Assembly (NCBI GenBank): GCA_904066235.2
Contig: CAJFCV020000002.1
Span: 8,060,001 to 8,124,000 of the forward strand
DNA from: Bursaphelenchus xylophilus
Taxonomy: Eukaryota; Nematoda; Chromadorea; Rhabditida; Aphelenchoididae
DNA length: 64,000 nt
Direction: 5' to 3'
The position numbers and the translations under genes are program-made. The notes under the pieces are model-generated. The model made no database searches. It saw only the letters and a program-made list of their open reading frames with translations, and was not told the DNA's origin. Below, in pieces: positions 46,339 through 59,093 of the stretch (its first letter is position 1; each line of letters begins with the position of its first letter).

Positions 46339-49300
46339 TTATATATTCGAATCCAATCGACATCGCTTTGGAGTGGGGGCATCATCGGGCTCTTCTTTAA
46401 TCGAATTCTCGTCGATGGAATGGAATTGGCTGGGACTTTTGGTGGAATTTGTGGAGCTCGGGCCACTGTTCGGGTCTTCTGTGGGGGACTCGGTGATCTG
46501 AAGAAATAAAAATTAGTCACAAGTAATGAAATTTATTTTTTTTTGCTCTGCACAGTGCGAAAAAGACAAATTTCTGGCCGCACCGTGCAAAAAATTAAAA
46601 GTTTTAGGACTGCGCTGTGCAAAATTTTATCACTATTACCGGTGCACAGTGCAAAAAAATTTTTTTTGAGCGCACCGTGCGAAATCAAACAAGTAAAAAA
46701 TTGCTGCACAGTGCGAAAAAGACAATTTTCTGGCCGCACCGTGCAAAAAATTAAAAGTTTTAGGACTGCACTGTGCAAAATTTTATCTCTATTACCGATG
46801 CACCGTGCAAAATCAAAAAAATTGCTGCACAGTGCATTAAAACCAATTTAAAAAAATTGACCCACCGTCAACGGCAGTGCTCCAACTTGTCTCCTGTACT
46901 TGTAGAAGCACTCCATGCATCGTGGTTCGTCCAATCCCACACTAATTACCAAGAATTCCTGGATCCTGTCGCAGGATTTGCAGTAATTTTTGTCCTCCGA
47001 ATTCAAGGATAATGTCGACCCTGACCGCTGGGAGTTTATTTCATCGCCGAAACTGTGATTTCTCTCCATTGATGCCCTCAGGGGTGTGGTTGAGAGTAAG
47101 TGTGATTTCATTTGCAGTCTTTTTTGTTGGTTCAGTCGGATTCTTTGGAGCTCAAAGTTGCGCTTTTCCCGCTGATTCGCGGATTTGGCCAAGGATTCGG
47201 CGTCAAAAAGTCCATGAGATGCACTTTGGGGCGAATTCAGATGGGAGCGGGATGACGCGGACGATTTGAGACTAGAAAAAAGTCATTTTAAACCAAAAAA
47301 CGGTCATAAGCTTGATAAAAATTGCAGTTTTAGAGGCTGCATTTAGTCAAATCTTGATGAATTTTTAAATTCTCACCTCTTAATTGCCTCGAGCAACGAT
47401 TTTCTCTCAAATTCCAGATGTTCCAAGTAGCTGTTTGGGCCAACTTTTTCCTCACAAATGGGGCAGGTTATGTTCCCTTCGTTGTCGCATTGTAATTCTG
47501 AAAAATTTTCTTTATTTTAACCACCCAATTGTCATCATTTTTGAGCCCAACTTTTGACTATATTTTATTTTGATTCCCCGGCTTTATGTTTCATTTTGTT
47601 TTCTTTCTTGCGCCACTTTTTATGCAAATTAATACATCTTGAGCCCTTTATCGGAGGGTCGTAAAATCAGCGACAAATCCAGAGCGATGGATGGATAAAC
47701 AAAAGTCGTATGTTTATTAGAGAAGAGGGCCGCGCTTAATTGATCGGGCTTGGCAATTAGGTCGGAACTTGGCCAAAAGAGTGAGTTCTTTGAGAAGAAC
47801 AAAAAAATAAGAAGAATTGTTGGGTAAAAGATATAATAAAACTGCATATACGCCTTATGACATACGACTTTTACGTCTTTAGATGCTATAAACTTTATAT
47901 ACAGTACTGTCGCAAGTCCGGACCTCAGCCAGTGCATGTGAAATAGCGCGAAAATGGAGCAAAAATTGATTCCGTTCGTCTTTGTCAGCCGTTTTTTGTT
48001 CGGCCTTCCTTTGTCGGCGCGCAGATTGATCCCCCCGAATTCATTTCCGTTTTAATTTCACGGTCAATTGTTTCATGGATTTTCGTACTTTTTGCAGGTA
48101 ATTAACAAATCCTCCCCTCGAAGATGACTTTACATAAAGCTGCCTACAGTAATCGCTAAGCTTCTCAAAAACTTTTTCAAATTTTGCCTTATTTTTTATA
48201 TTTTCATGACCTTTTTTTGATTTTTCAGAACCCAAATACCCATAAATGTCTTCGCTTTTCTTGGGTTACTTTTCTCCTTCGCATACAATGAGTGAGCGCG
48301 GAATGTAATGAATAAATTACCCGTCGATTCCAGGGCTTTATTTGGAGGTGCATCCCGGCTTTGTTCTCTCAATTTTATGCAAATTTTACGAGTAGAAAAG
48401 GATGGAGAGTTTGAGGAGAAGAAGTGGACCATGACAGAAAGATGATTTACTACGGTAAACAGAAGGGATATTTACCAAATTTAGCGATGGGAAGGGCGGG
48501 GAGAAAATAGAAGGCATGGATAATATAATAGATGACATAGGGCTAGGAAATGATAATGAGATGAGAACCAAGGTTCAAATCAAAGCTCAAGACTCAGTTT
48601 ATAGCTGGTTAAATTTATTTTGCTGTAGCTACATCAGCCAGGTATATATGGCACTTACAATAAATGAGGACATTTGGTTCTATCTCCCCATTTTTTGGCC
48701 TTTTTTCATTAGCGAAATCTTGATGTTCGCCCCCATAGAAGTGTCAATAACCGCAGATCCAATCGCTTTACACAATACCTCATCATCCCCCTCGCTATAA
48801 AACCCCATAACAGTCCAAACAAACGATCGACGCCCAGCTGGATAAGGATCTCATTGCGTAAAGACAATAAAAAAGAGAGTCGAGAATAAAACAAAGACAA
48901 TAAAAGTTGAATAGGCAGATTAGGAAATTAATATTGGTCAAATAATGAGATAGAAGGGAGACTTTTGAGCGCTGTTTTTACCTTATTTTAGGCATGCAAA
49001 AGTTGCTAGATTTGAATCCAATCTTCTCTCCAGTATAATATAACTTTTTGACAACCCAAACTGAACCGTTAATGCCTCCCCGAAGAGATGTCCGCACTCC
49101 CGAAAAACACATAAAAAACTTTGGGATTCCATAACTCCAACTCAATATAAATCTCAATTTCCGCGCCGACTTCAAAGAGATTTGGCCGGAGGCAAATTTC
49201 AACAGAAAAGACGTCCAGCGAGACACAATAAATAACCGCTACTGTACGAATAAATCCAGGATTTATTGGTGGTGGGGAATTCATTACGGATCCGCTGTTG

Positions 49301-52300
49301 TCCGGCCATAAATTTGATTATTACCGTAGATTTTGGGGATTGATGTCTAGTTCAATATTGATGACTTTGCAGGTAATTTAAAGGGCTTGATGAGGGGTTA
49401 TGCGGTTTCTAGATAGGCGAAGGCTTGTTTTGTATTTTTAAACATCTTTTGAAATAAAAATTGGACGTTTTTTGATGTAAAATTGAAGATTGCCATCAAA
49501 AACATCTAGACTAATATCAAGTATAAGGTTTTTTGGCTATATTTCACTTTTGCTTTAATTGACACTAGCTTAGTAAACTTTATAACAAAGACTGGACCGT
49601 AGAAAAGACTCTGAAAGCACTATCAATTTTTGAACTCTAGTGTTTACTTCCTTACAGCCCCTCTTTTACACCATACCCACCCAATATGTCTCTCTGCAAA
49701 AACCAACTGCATTTTTGTCGGTTGAGTAACAATGGGCGAGCCGACTAAATTCCCGAAACCCAATTAATCTCATGCTCTTCCATCCTTCATTCTTCACACT
49801 AAAATTGCGCAACATTCTTGATTGGAAACAGAGGGTGCGCGGCCTTTGAAGAAGGAGCGGCGCGGGTCCTTTGATCGCCTCTCGATTCACACTTCAAGTC
49901 TCGATTACATCCGGAAGAAGGATGAGGAATCTCGAGATCCTATGATCTCGGCATGAGATTGGGAAGAGGAAGTGGGGTAAGATGGGATACTGTGGCAAAT
50001 ACGATGATTTAAGCGATTTAGGACAGAAACTCGAGATTTGGCCGGTTTTTGTAAAAATTGTCTGCCATAAATAGGTCGGAAGTTTGCTCTATTATCTTCT
50101 ATAGATCTCAAGGAACTTTTTGCAAGCTAACTCACCAAAAACAGGCCTTCCTAACAATTTCAATTTTTATCACAAAGCTAATTTTTCCGAATTCCTTCAA
50201 ATCTCCCAACTTTTTTTTGGGTTCAAACCTCAATTCAGGTGCCTACTGTAGCCCAAACTTGTCAGATTGAATATTGTTTCAAGGAAGGCGGTCGGACTCA
50301 CTCTCGACTCATCCCAATCGAAAAGGCAAAGGACGATTCAATCGTTTTTCGATCAGCGTGACTAATGCCCGTGCCGAATCCGTGCGTCAATCTCGGCTTC
50401 TCCACACACACACTTAACTGTTTCATAGTTAAAAACATCGATTGCTTTTGTAAAGTTTGCGGTCGAAGAGAGAGTTTTGAGGCGAGAGAAAGCGAGGAAT
50501 TTATGCAAAACTTGGCCAAAAAACATTATGAAAGAAGAAAGTAAATAAATCAAAGGCCAGTAATAGGTTTCCAACATGGTGAGAGATATATGGGAATACT
50601 AATCAAGCAAAAATGCGCATTCGGGAACCATTACTTTATCAGTTTCTACAATTTCCCATTTTTTGCTTTTTTTATGTAAAATTTCTCCTCAAAGTAAGCT
50701 TGCAGTCACTCAGAATACTCGTTACCTTCCCCCCTATAAAATACAGTAACCTCTCGCTCAGTCTCTTCACCATATGTCGCCTCAGCGCATCGTCTTTACA
50801 GGTCATCGCCTTCTTAATTCTCTTCGCATTCCACCCTCCCAAACGGATTTAAATGGATCGTTTATATACTGTAGTCTAAGCGTATCCAGACGGAATTTAG
50901 AGGTCTTTATCCTTGAGGAAAGTCGTTAGTTTTCGAAGGCAAATTGAGTTAAAAATCAAAAAAAAAGTTTTTGATTTTTCTAAAGTAAGATAACGCTTTC
51001 TTAAATAAGTTTTACGTCTTAATAAAGCCGGTAATTCTATCGCAGATAGCGTCGTACCCTACAAAATGAATTAAACCCTTTCACACCCAGTAATTTGCAG
51101 TGAACTGTACAAAAAAGACCTTCATCTTCTCCATCGGACCTCCCAAAAACCACATAAACACGTAACTGTCACTACAACCACCCTCATTCTGACACTCTCA
51201 TTTGCTTTTACTATCTTCAATCTCCCACAGTGCGACGATTTATAAACTTTTTTCCGCCTGCAAACTTTTGCCGCACTCAATTTATCTGGCGGTAACAAAA
51301 AAGGTGTTAATTTATGATCATGGCTGGCTGATCGATGATCATAATACTCTTAATGAGTCCGACTTTTACGAATATTTACTATAAAGTTGAGTTTCCAATT
51401 TTATTAGATGCACTGTGCGGGAGCGCACTGTTCTTAGCTTACGGATTAGTGCAAAAACTGTGCGGTGGCGCACTGTGCGGGAAAGTTTTGAAAAAATCTT
51501 GGAAAAAAGATTTTAATAACCGATGAATAATTTTTTTTGCTTCAGACAGCCTTTGTATCGTCTGGTGACTCTAAATTTACCAAAATTTTCTAAAATTTTT
51601 GCTCAATTTCTTTAAAATTTACTTTAAAATATTTTGTGCCCCGCACAGTGCAATAAACTGCGGCTGTTTGTCCCAACAGATGGGGCCATATTGAGCGTTA
51701 TGTAACCATTGTCACTTTCCCATAAGTCGTAAATGAAAACAAATAAGAGCCCTCCGAGTTTACGATCCGCGGATCCAATTTGGGGTCGCGGCGACAACAG
51801 ACCGAGCCGGCCATAAAACCGCCGCAGGGCACGATGACTTTTTTCTCGGTTAAATTAAGGGTCAAGCCAGTAATTTTGGAGGAGGAAAAGTAATTTGTTT
51901 ACTCACTTTTGGCTGCCGAACCGGGACTAGCGGCATTCAGCGACATGGAAGTGGATGAGGCGCGACTTTCCGACTCTGAAAATGATTTCCATTGCGATAA
52001 AAATTTGGCTGACAGAACAAATGCTTCAAAAACTGAAAAAAATCCAACTTAAAAGCCGCAAAAACGCACCGTGCACTGCCGAATTCGGCGACGATCCATA
52101 CTGCCCCGACTTCATGAACTGCTGCATCAACGGCAGCATCCCATAAGCACTGGTACTGGTCGCCAATAAATTATTCAAATTCATCCCAAATCCCGGGAAT
52201 CCGACGTTTGTTGTGGCCGCGGTCTGCGGTTTTTGTGATGCACTGTGCGGCGAATGCGGACCGGCTTGCGACGTCGCGGTACGGCCGAAAGTTGTGTTGA

Positions 52301-52340
52301 GGAACGGCGACAGCGGTTGGGTTGTGTTGGCTGTGGCCAT
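46339..52340 (-). CDS. Nuclear zinc-binding protein, unassigned (RNF220-like motif)
   Basis: Five exons: 52070-52340, 51907-51975, 47377-47497, 46866-47271, 46339-46497, 341 aa, phases consistent. An acceptor TTGCAG lies one base before the ATG. Order: a Ser/Thr/Gln/Ala-rich N-terminus (1-112); CPIC...YLEHLE (C125, C128, H140), resembling the CPIC...LQEHMEQE element of RNF220; an Arg/Gln-rich helix about 187-210; a second C2-C2 pair (C251, C254, C272, C275); and a Ser-rich acidic tail with sumoylation-type IKEEP at 322-326 and a basic PKRCR. It has no RING domain, so it is not itself an RNF220 ligase. A chromatin or transcription cofactor is likely (inference). Intron 2 is 4.4 kb and no second gene was seen in it. 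It is convergent with the MLT-10-like gene, with a 440-bp gap holding poly(A) signals only. Confidence 0.75.
46549..46833. repeat. GCACNGTGC cluster 1, in the last intron
   Basis: Nine exact copies of GCACNGTGC plus one variant (GCGCTGTGC) in 285 bp, inside the intron between exons 4 and 5 of the zinc-binding protein gene. A unit of about 154 bp containing several copies is tandemly repeated (46549 onward and 46703 onward). Confidence 0.95.
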
Positions 52341-54026
52341 TCTGCAATTTTTATTCAAATTTTCGCTTTGAAACTCGAGAAATTCGAAAACCACGAAAAC
52401 CCGCACTGTGCACGAGGAAAAGAGACGAATTAGGGCGCACAGTGCAGAAGCTTTGCACAGTGCAATCAAAACCTTTTCAAACCCCAAACAATCACTTGCA
52501 CAGTGCGTCCAACTCTCTCAACCAACGATCGCACTGTGCATCAAAACAAAAGTTTCCAACCTCAAAAATCATTTTTTTTTGTCCCACTCGGCCCGCGCGA
52601 CACGCACCCGGCTTTTGTTTGAATCACGCGACACAATTCTGGCGATCCCCCGACCGCGATTGTTGCAAACCCGCGACACAAAAACAAAGAAAGAAAATTT
52701 TGGGGGGAAAGTTCAACCGCACCGTGCGCCAAAACGGCGGGTTCTCTTTGCTCAAAAAGCCCGTCAAATGACAGGAGGCAAAGTTCATTGCACAGTGCAG
52801 ATGGAGACCAGAAACGCGATGGGCGTTGAAGGTCAGCACTGGACAGTGCGGCTGGTTTGGAAGTTTGGGAATGCACTGTGCGATGGGGGAACGATGAGGA
52901 AGTGCACTGTGCATTGCGACAAAGAACTCCGATTTGCACAGTGCAATTTGTTGTCGCAAAAGGGGAGTCGCGACAAAAAAGGAAATTTTTGCACAGTGCA
53001 ATCAAAAAATGAGTCAAAACCACGCACAAAAAAAGGAAAAAAGCGACAAAAGTCGCGACAAGATGGATTCGCTCCAGTGACAAAGAGAAATGTCGCAACA
53101 CTTGTCACGCCGCGACAAGCCTCGCAGTCAGGAGTCGAGGATGACACCGCACGGTGCACTTGAAAACGCAATTTCCGAGCCAATCGGAAGACTTCACTCT
53201 CGCGGAACCGTAAGCGACAAAAAGATGAAGCGAAGCGGGCAGTCAGTGGACCCTCTCGACAATGAACAACAAGAAAAGAGAGACTTTGCCGCACTCTCCG
53301 ACTCCGCCCTCTCGCGATGGAAGAAAGAAAAAAGAGAGAGAGGAGTTCCTCATCCAGTGCACAGTGCAGTCCGAGCCAATCGTCGCTCTTCGTTTGGCTT
53401 TTGTCGCCGCCTCTCCGCACTTACTCTCCGACCGCACCGTGCAAATCCATGGAGGGAACTTGAGGCGTTGATGGAGAGTTGGAGAGAGCGCGATGCATGC
53501 GGAGACGGCAGAGAAAAGACTCCCCTCTCCTCTTCTTCTTCACCATCTTCTGGATTTCCAATTTGTTCGCCCATTCAGCAGGGAAAACAAACAAAAGACA
53601 GGCTGACTTTCGCACCGTGCGGCACCAAGAGCTTGTCGCGGCTTCAATTTCACGTGCCACTGCACTCTCCCGCAATGTTTGACAAGCGGCGGCACTCTCC
53701 AGCGATGATTGCTCATCGCCGAAGCCCGGGAAATTGGAAACAAAATTTGAAAATTTTTGGAATCACAAGTGCACCATGCAACGAAGGGGCAGTCGCAGAA
53801 CTCGAGAAAGAATCTTGCACTGTGCAAAAAATTCCGAAATAAAAATTTCGCAATTCTTTCGACGCACAGTGCAAAAGGGCTCTTGATGATTTTCGCACGG
53901 TGCAAATTTTTTGAAAACTTTGCACAGTGCAGATGAAAATTGACTTTCAAATGAATGTTTCGCACTGTGCAGCAAAATGAAAAACACATTGCACTGTGCA
54001 AATCCAAAAAATAAATTGCACTGTGC
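51410..54026. repeat. GCACNGTGC cluster 2, at the 5' end and upstream of the zinc-binding gene
   Basis: About 27 exact copies of GCACNGTGC over 2.6 kb, irregularly spaced (20-200 bp), all four central bases used with A and T commonest. They lie in intron 2, exon 1 (encoding PHSA at 31-34 and spanning the exon 1 donor, SAVH 87-90), intron 1, and 1.7 kb upstream. GCGACAAAA/TTGTCGC words are also repeated from 52.6 to 54.8 kb. Opposing long open frames here reflect composition, not genes. Confidence 0.95.
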
Positions 54027-55862
54027 GGGCGGAAAGCTTTGTTCTCAAAAAACAGCGGATAAGTGAGGGCCGACATTCGATCTTATCCAAGCCCATTAAT
54101 CACCCAACAATTCCTTCTTTTTCAGCGATAAAAAATAAAAATTTTCGGATTAAAAAACTGTTGCCAAATAAGGAATTTCTTGAAGCGAGGGCAGCTGCGA
54201 TGGAAATTAAGAAAAAAAAGAGTGGAATGAATGAAATCGGGTAGAGTCGCGACATTTGGGGATGATAAAAGTAGTGTCAGAAATGGGAGAGATCAATTAT
54301 GACAGATGTTCGGAGGAGGGAAACGGGAAGGCAGGTAAGTAACTGGATTTTATGGAAAAATGAGTGGGGTTTGGGTAAAATATGGAATTTTTTTGTTGTC
54401 CGGGAATATTTTTCCAGATCTCGAAGACAAACTTGGCAATTCTGAGCAAAAAAATTCCATTTCTTGTGCCAAAAATTCTGTGTTCGATAAAAAAATTTGG
54501 TTTTGAGCTGTTCAGTCATGACAAACGATATTTAAAAATTGAACCAGATTGTGTTTTAATGACATCAAAAAAATTATTTGTCAAAATTTTTAAAATTCCA
54601 ACGGCACTTTCAATTTGAAATTTTCAAAATTTTTGACTTCAAATTTTCACAAAAAATTCTTCGACTTTATTTTTCTCCCCCAAAAAAGGATCGGTGGCAA
54701 TGTCCTTTGCAAGAAAAAAAACAGAAAAGATCGCAACAAATTTAGCTGTCAATTTGTCCGTGAGTGCGCGACAAATTCGTTGTCGCTTTGATGTGACCGC
54801 CGAACGTTTCCAAAAAAGGAGAATTTAAAATTGCATTGGATGATGAACATAAATTATGTCCGCTGACTACGCAACTCCACTTTAAACATTATTAAACAGT
54901 AGTTTATGGTGTTGTAAAGGTTGGCATTTTTCAGCGGAGAGTAATTTTAAATCAAACAAAGTTGTGAAAAATGGGAAATTTTTAAAGAATGGGGCAAATG
55001 AGGGAAAAATTATGAAAAACAAAAAAATCAAAAAAATGGTCTTCAAAGACGATGAAAATTGGCAAAAAATTATGTCATAATGTGACAAGAAATATGGCAG
55101 AACTCTAACTTGTCATTTCCAGAAACTGTTACAATTTTTAGATTGAAACAACTGATGATTTATAGGATAATAAAATTACTGTACAAAAAAATCATCTTTT
55201 TCGGTAAAAACCCCTCAAAAATACAGTCAAAAAAAACTTCCGGCCGCTTCTCCAAATTATCCATACTCTCTAATAGCTCGCAAAAGATCGGTAAATATCG
55301 CTATTGCCCCTTCAAATCGCTGGTTGAAATTCTTCGCACCTTGATAAAAATTCAATATAGAAAAACTATCCGAAATTTGAAAAAGATCATAATGTCCCAC
55401 TTGTTCTACTGCCCCTGTGAATTTAAGATTGAGAAAATTGATTCCAAGATCCAAATTCCAGCAATCCCCACCCCACCCGCCACCTCACCATTTATTTTCC
55501 CATTACTCCGTTCGCTACTTTGCCTTCATGTAATTTGTAAGGCCCTTTTTTGGGGGAGCGCAACAAACCTCCGACAAAAGGGCAGTGTATCATAAATTTA
55601 GAAGGCACGACCTCGAAAAAAATTTGAATCCAAGGTTTCTCGGGGTTATTTATGGGCCGAGATTGGAGGAAAAACATGTTGCGTGTGAGATGAAGGAGTA
55701 CCAGATAAGATAGGAGATGTTCTGAATGGGAGATGACATTGGGAAAGTCTTGAAAGGAAGTAAAATTTGAAGAAAAATATGAGGAAGGAAGAGCACAAAA
55801 TATGAGGAAGGGTCGATAAAGAAAAAGGGGCCGAGGAATATGCTTACAGCTCATAACAAAGA

Positions 55863-55990
55863 TATTCCTCAAAGTGCAACACTCAGAACACCCTCTACTA
55901 TTTGCCCTTTATATACATTAGCTCTTTAAAATTTTGGCTCGCGCTTTGCGGGGCACATACTCAACGAGTCCAGAGAAAAAAATTTCCAAT
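55863..55990. repeat. Partial copy of the 62-kb MITE
   Basis: CTCAAAGTGCAACACTCAGA followed about 70 bp later by GGCTCGCGCTTTGCGGG, the terminal and inner blocks of the element at 61985-62434, with sequence in between diverged. The other end is missing. Confidence 0.5.
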
Positions 55991-56862
55991 TTTCAGTCAC
56001 CCTTTTTTTTGATTGGAAAATTATTTATACGGGATGCGACGGCACGTGATATATTCACAGGCCATTTAATGTGAGATATCATGGACTAATAGAGCTATAG
56101 CCAAATATCTTTCGGATTTTAAGCCGATTAAAATCAGTGTAAATCTAAGGCAATGAAGTTAAAAGGTCAAGGTGCAGATCGACTTTTTATGAATTGACAA
56201 AACCATAATCTCACATTACCAAAGCCAAGATACCACTCTCTTCTCTTCCGATTCCCAACTCTCACTCAATAGATATTAACTTTGACTTCCAGTCCCCAAC
56301 CACTGAAAGAAAAGAAAGGAATGAAAAGAAGAAGAGTGATAATTGAATATTCAAAAGTTGTGCACACTTCCAATCAATCACTGAATCACTCCCCTCTCCC
56401 CACTCTTCCTAAAACAAGTCTTCACTTTCAGCGTTTTTATCTCCCTGATTGGCTGATTCAGCGGAGGCCCGAACAAACTGCCAAGATTTGTTTTCACTTC
56501 TTCTTGGCCTACAATGATCAACATGGGCTGACATTTGTGAGTAAGAAACTTGGGGGAAGGGTCGGAAAAGGAAAGTGTTTCGAAACTGTAGATAAAGGTT
56601 TGGTTGAAAGCTAAGTCTGTCAAATTAAGTAAGGTTTGATAGGAAAATATGTAAAAAATGTCAAAAATTATAGTCATCATATTTTGATGAGAATTGTGAA
56701 GGATTGAGGCCATTGTTTTCTATTTAACATACGACATATGAGAGATTTGAGATTTTTATAACTCGTGCTTTTTGGAAATCATCCAAAATTCAGATAAAAA
56801 TTACTTCTTCACTGACCGATAAAGACGGCTAAAATTTTCGAGCAAGGTTCGAAACCTTTTTA

Positions 56863-57081
56863 TGTGGGTGACGGATAGAGACTAACGATTTGAAAAATTC
56901 AAATTTTAAGAGTTACTAAAAAAAGAAATTTGAAAACAACCTTACGCGAGTCATTCACAGATTGTTCGAAGGAAGCTGGCCTCTGCATAAGACTTATTTT
57001 TGACGTAAAATTTCCAACGAGATTGGCAAAAAGTTATGACCACTCCTCGTTTCTAATTGTCTCTCATCTTGAAGGATGCCA
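56863..57081. repeat. Diverged direct repeat, copy A
   Basis: Pairs with 58867-59093. Shared blocks include AAATTCAAATTTTAAG, GAAATTTGAAAACA, CACAGRTTGTTC, CATAAGACTT, and a final TTGTCTCTCATYTTGAAGGA. Substitutions and small indels separate the copies. Confidence 0.7.
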
Positions 57082-58866
57082 AGATAAAACTTCCAGGAAT
57101 TATGAAGTGGACGCCATTAAATTTAACTTTATGAAGTTTAAATTGAATGTGATCAGACATGACTTCTAACCGAGCCAAGAAAACTTGGACAGAAAACTTT
57201 ACCGGCCGATAGCTACGCCCAGACAGATAACAGCGAGAAATTGAAGAAAACATTTGTGCGCGAAACAAAGGATGTTAGTTAAGAAGACTTAAAATAACAT
57301 CCCTCACGTCTCCAGACACCTCTTGGGGGGACTCCAGACCCCCTTACGATCCATTTATCCTACCTACCCATTCAGAATCCACACACTTCCCAACTTTTTT
57401 CTCTCCGACTCCATGAAGCCTCAGATTCCAGTTTGTGAAACTTTTATTCGACTTCGCCATTTACTGAATCAATCCCTTGACACATTTAAATGTTCTTTTC
57501 AGCCAACACAATAGCAAGTTCTAAAGAAAAAAAGTTTTTGCATTCAGGTAAAAGCCACTTTTTGGGCATTGTTAAACAGCGAATTTTGAGAGAATTGTGG
57601 CTGAATAAATAAAGGTTATACTGGTTGGTTGAGGCTAAGGATGACTGGAGTGAGGAATGGAAGAATATTCAGGACTAAATTATAAGCGCGGAACCGCAAA
57701 ACTTGACTGTTATTACAAGGTTTTCATGACATACTAGTTATCAAAGACCATACGATATTTCTAGCAAAATCTCAAAGGCTAACTAGTCTATGGCAAAGCC
57801 AATTTGCAGAGAGAATAACAAAATCCCAAACTTGTTCTGAGGAGATTCCTCAATATTTGCAAAGCCCTAATAAAGACAGTTTACTATAGGTGTTTTGCTT
57901 GGCGCCATGACAACTCGGGCTCCAAACAAATCGGGGCTGTTTGTCGGTTATATCCAAAATACCGTGTAAAAAGTTAAGCCTTGCGGCTTGAAGAATTGAG
58001 AGACGCAATAAACAACAATAAATCTATGTTCTACCTGGAACTTTTTATTCAACAGGCACCCCGAGTTATCCGGGTACACATACATTTCTCATCAAAAAAA
58101 ATCAAAGTTGAAACATACATAGTATTTTCCCCACTTATTACTGCATAATAACACTATAAAAGGTCAGAAATTTTGATGAAGCAAATGAGATACGTGACTC
58201 TTCCCAGAATCACATAGCAACGTCATTTGGGATCATTCTTTCCTATATGTAATAGCCATGTAATATTTTGCATAAATGAGTAATCAAATAGTCATAGAAC
58301 TTTGACTTACAAACAAAGTTTTGGATCTTTTTTTGACTCCGATCATCCCCTCTCTCCACTATTCATCTTGTAAATCTATATATTTTGGGCTCATTTCCCT
58401 CAAAACCCATCTAAAACCAAATGGAATTCACTTAAAGCAAATCTTTCACTAACCAATCAAACCCTCAAAATCTGACCTCAAACCCGCAAAAAGAATCGAC
58501 GCCCATAAAACTCGAGAGGACGGAATATATACAAAACTTCCCCCTTCAACGACATCTTCCCCATCTTTGTAATGACTTTTCCCGAAGTCATGGAGTGGAA
58601 AGAAGAGAAGAAAGGCTGATGGGGAAGGAGGAATTGTTGAATGGAGTCGACTGGGAGTGGTGGGCGAGTTGATGGAAGGAGAAAGAAGGCAAAGAAGACG
58701 GTAGGAAACAGGAATATGGAGGAATGGTAAACTCCGAACTGTCGAAAGAAGGAGGAGGTAGTCAAGATGAAACTGCTATTTGATTTAAATGGTCGCATTC
58801 AGCGTTTTGCTGACAGGGCACAAAGTTTGAGCTTTGGAAATCAAGTTGGATTTTCAACGCATTATT

Positions 58867-59093
58867 TGGGTGGCGGTTGAGACTATCAAAAAAATTCAAA
58901 TTTTAAGGGTTACAGAGAAAAATGAAATTTGAAAACATCGCAAATCATAAAAAATCACAGGTTGTTCCAAGTAAGGTGCCTTCCACATAAGACTTCATTT
59001 TTTAACGCAAAATTCCCAACGACATTTTGAAAAAACTTTTTTCTTTGGTCGTCCCTCCTCCTTTCCAATTGTCTCTCATTTTGAAGGATGCCA
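58867..59093. repeat. Diverged direct repeat, copy B
   Basis: Same orientation as copy A, 2 kb away. No terminal inverted repeats or coding capacity seen. Confidence 0.7.

Noticed and set aside
52322..53842. Long plus-strand frames up to 251 aa upstream of the zinc-binding gene
   Set aside because: Several long frames overlap on both strands, and their translations are dominated by the repeated GCACNGTGC and GCGACA words.
51410..54026. CRISPR-like array of short palindromes
   Set aside because: The repeat is only 9 bp, spacing is irregular, and the sequence is eukaryotic.
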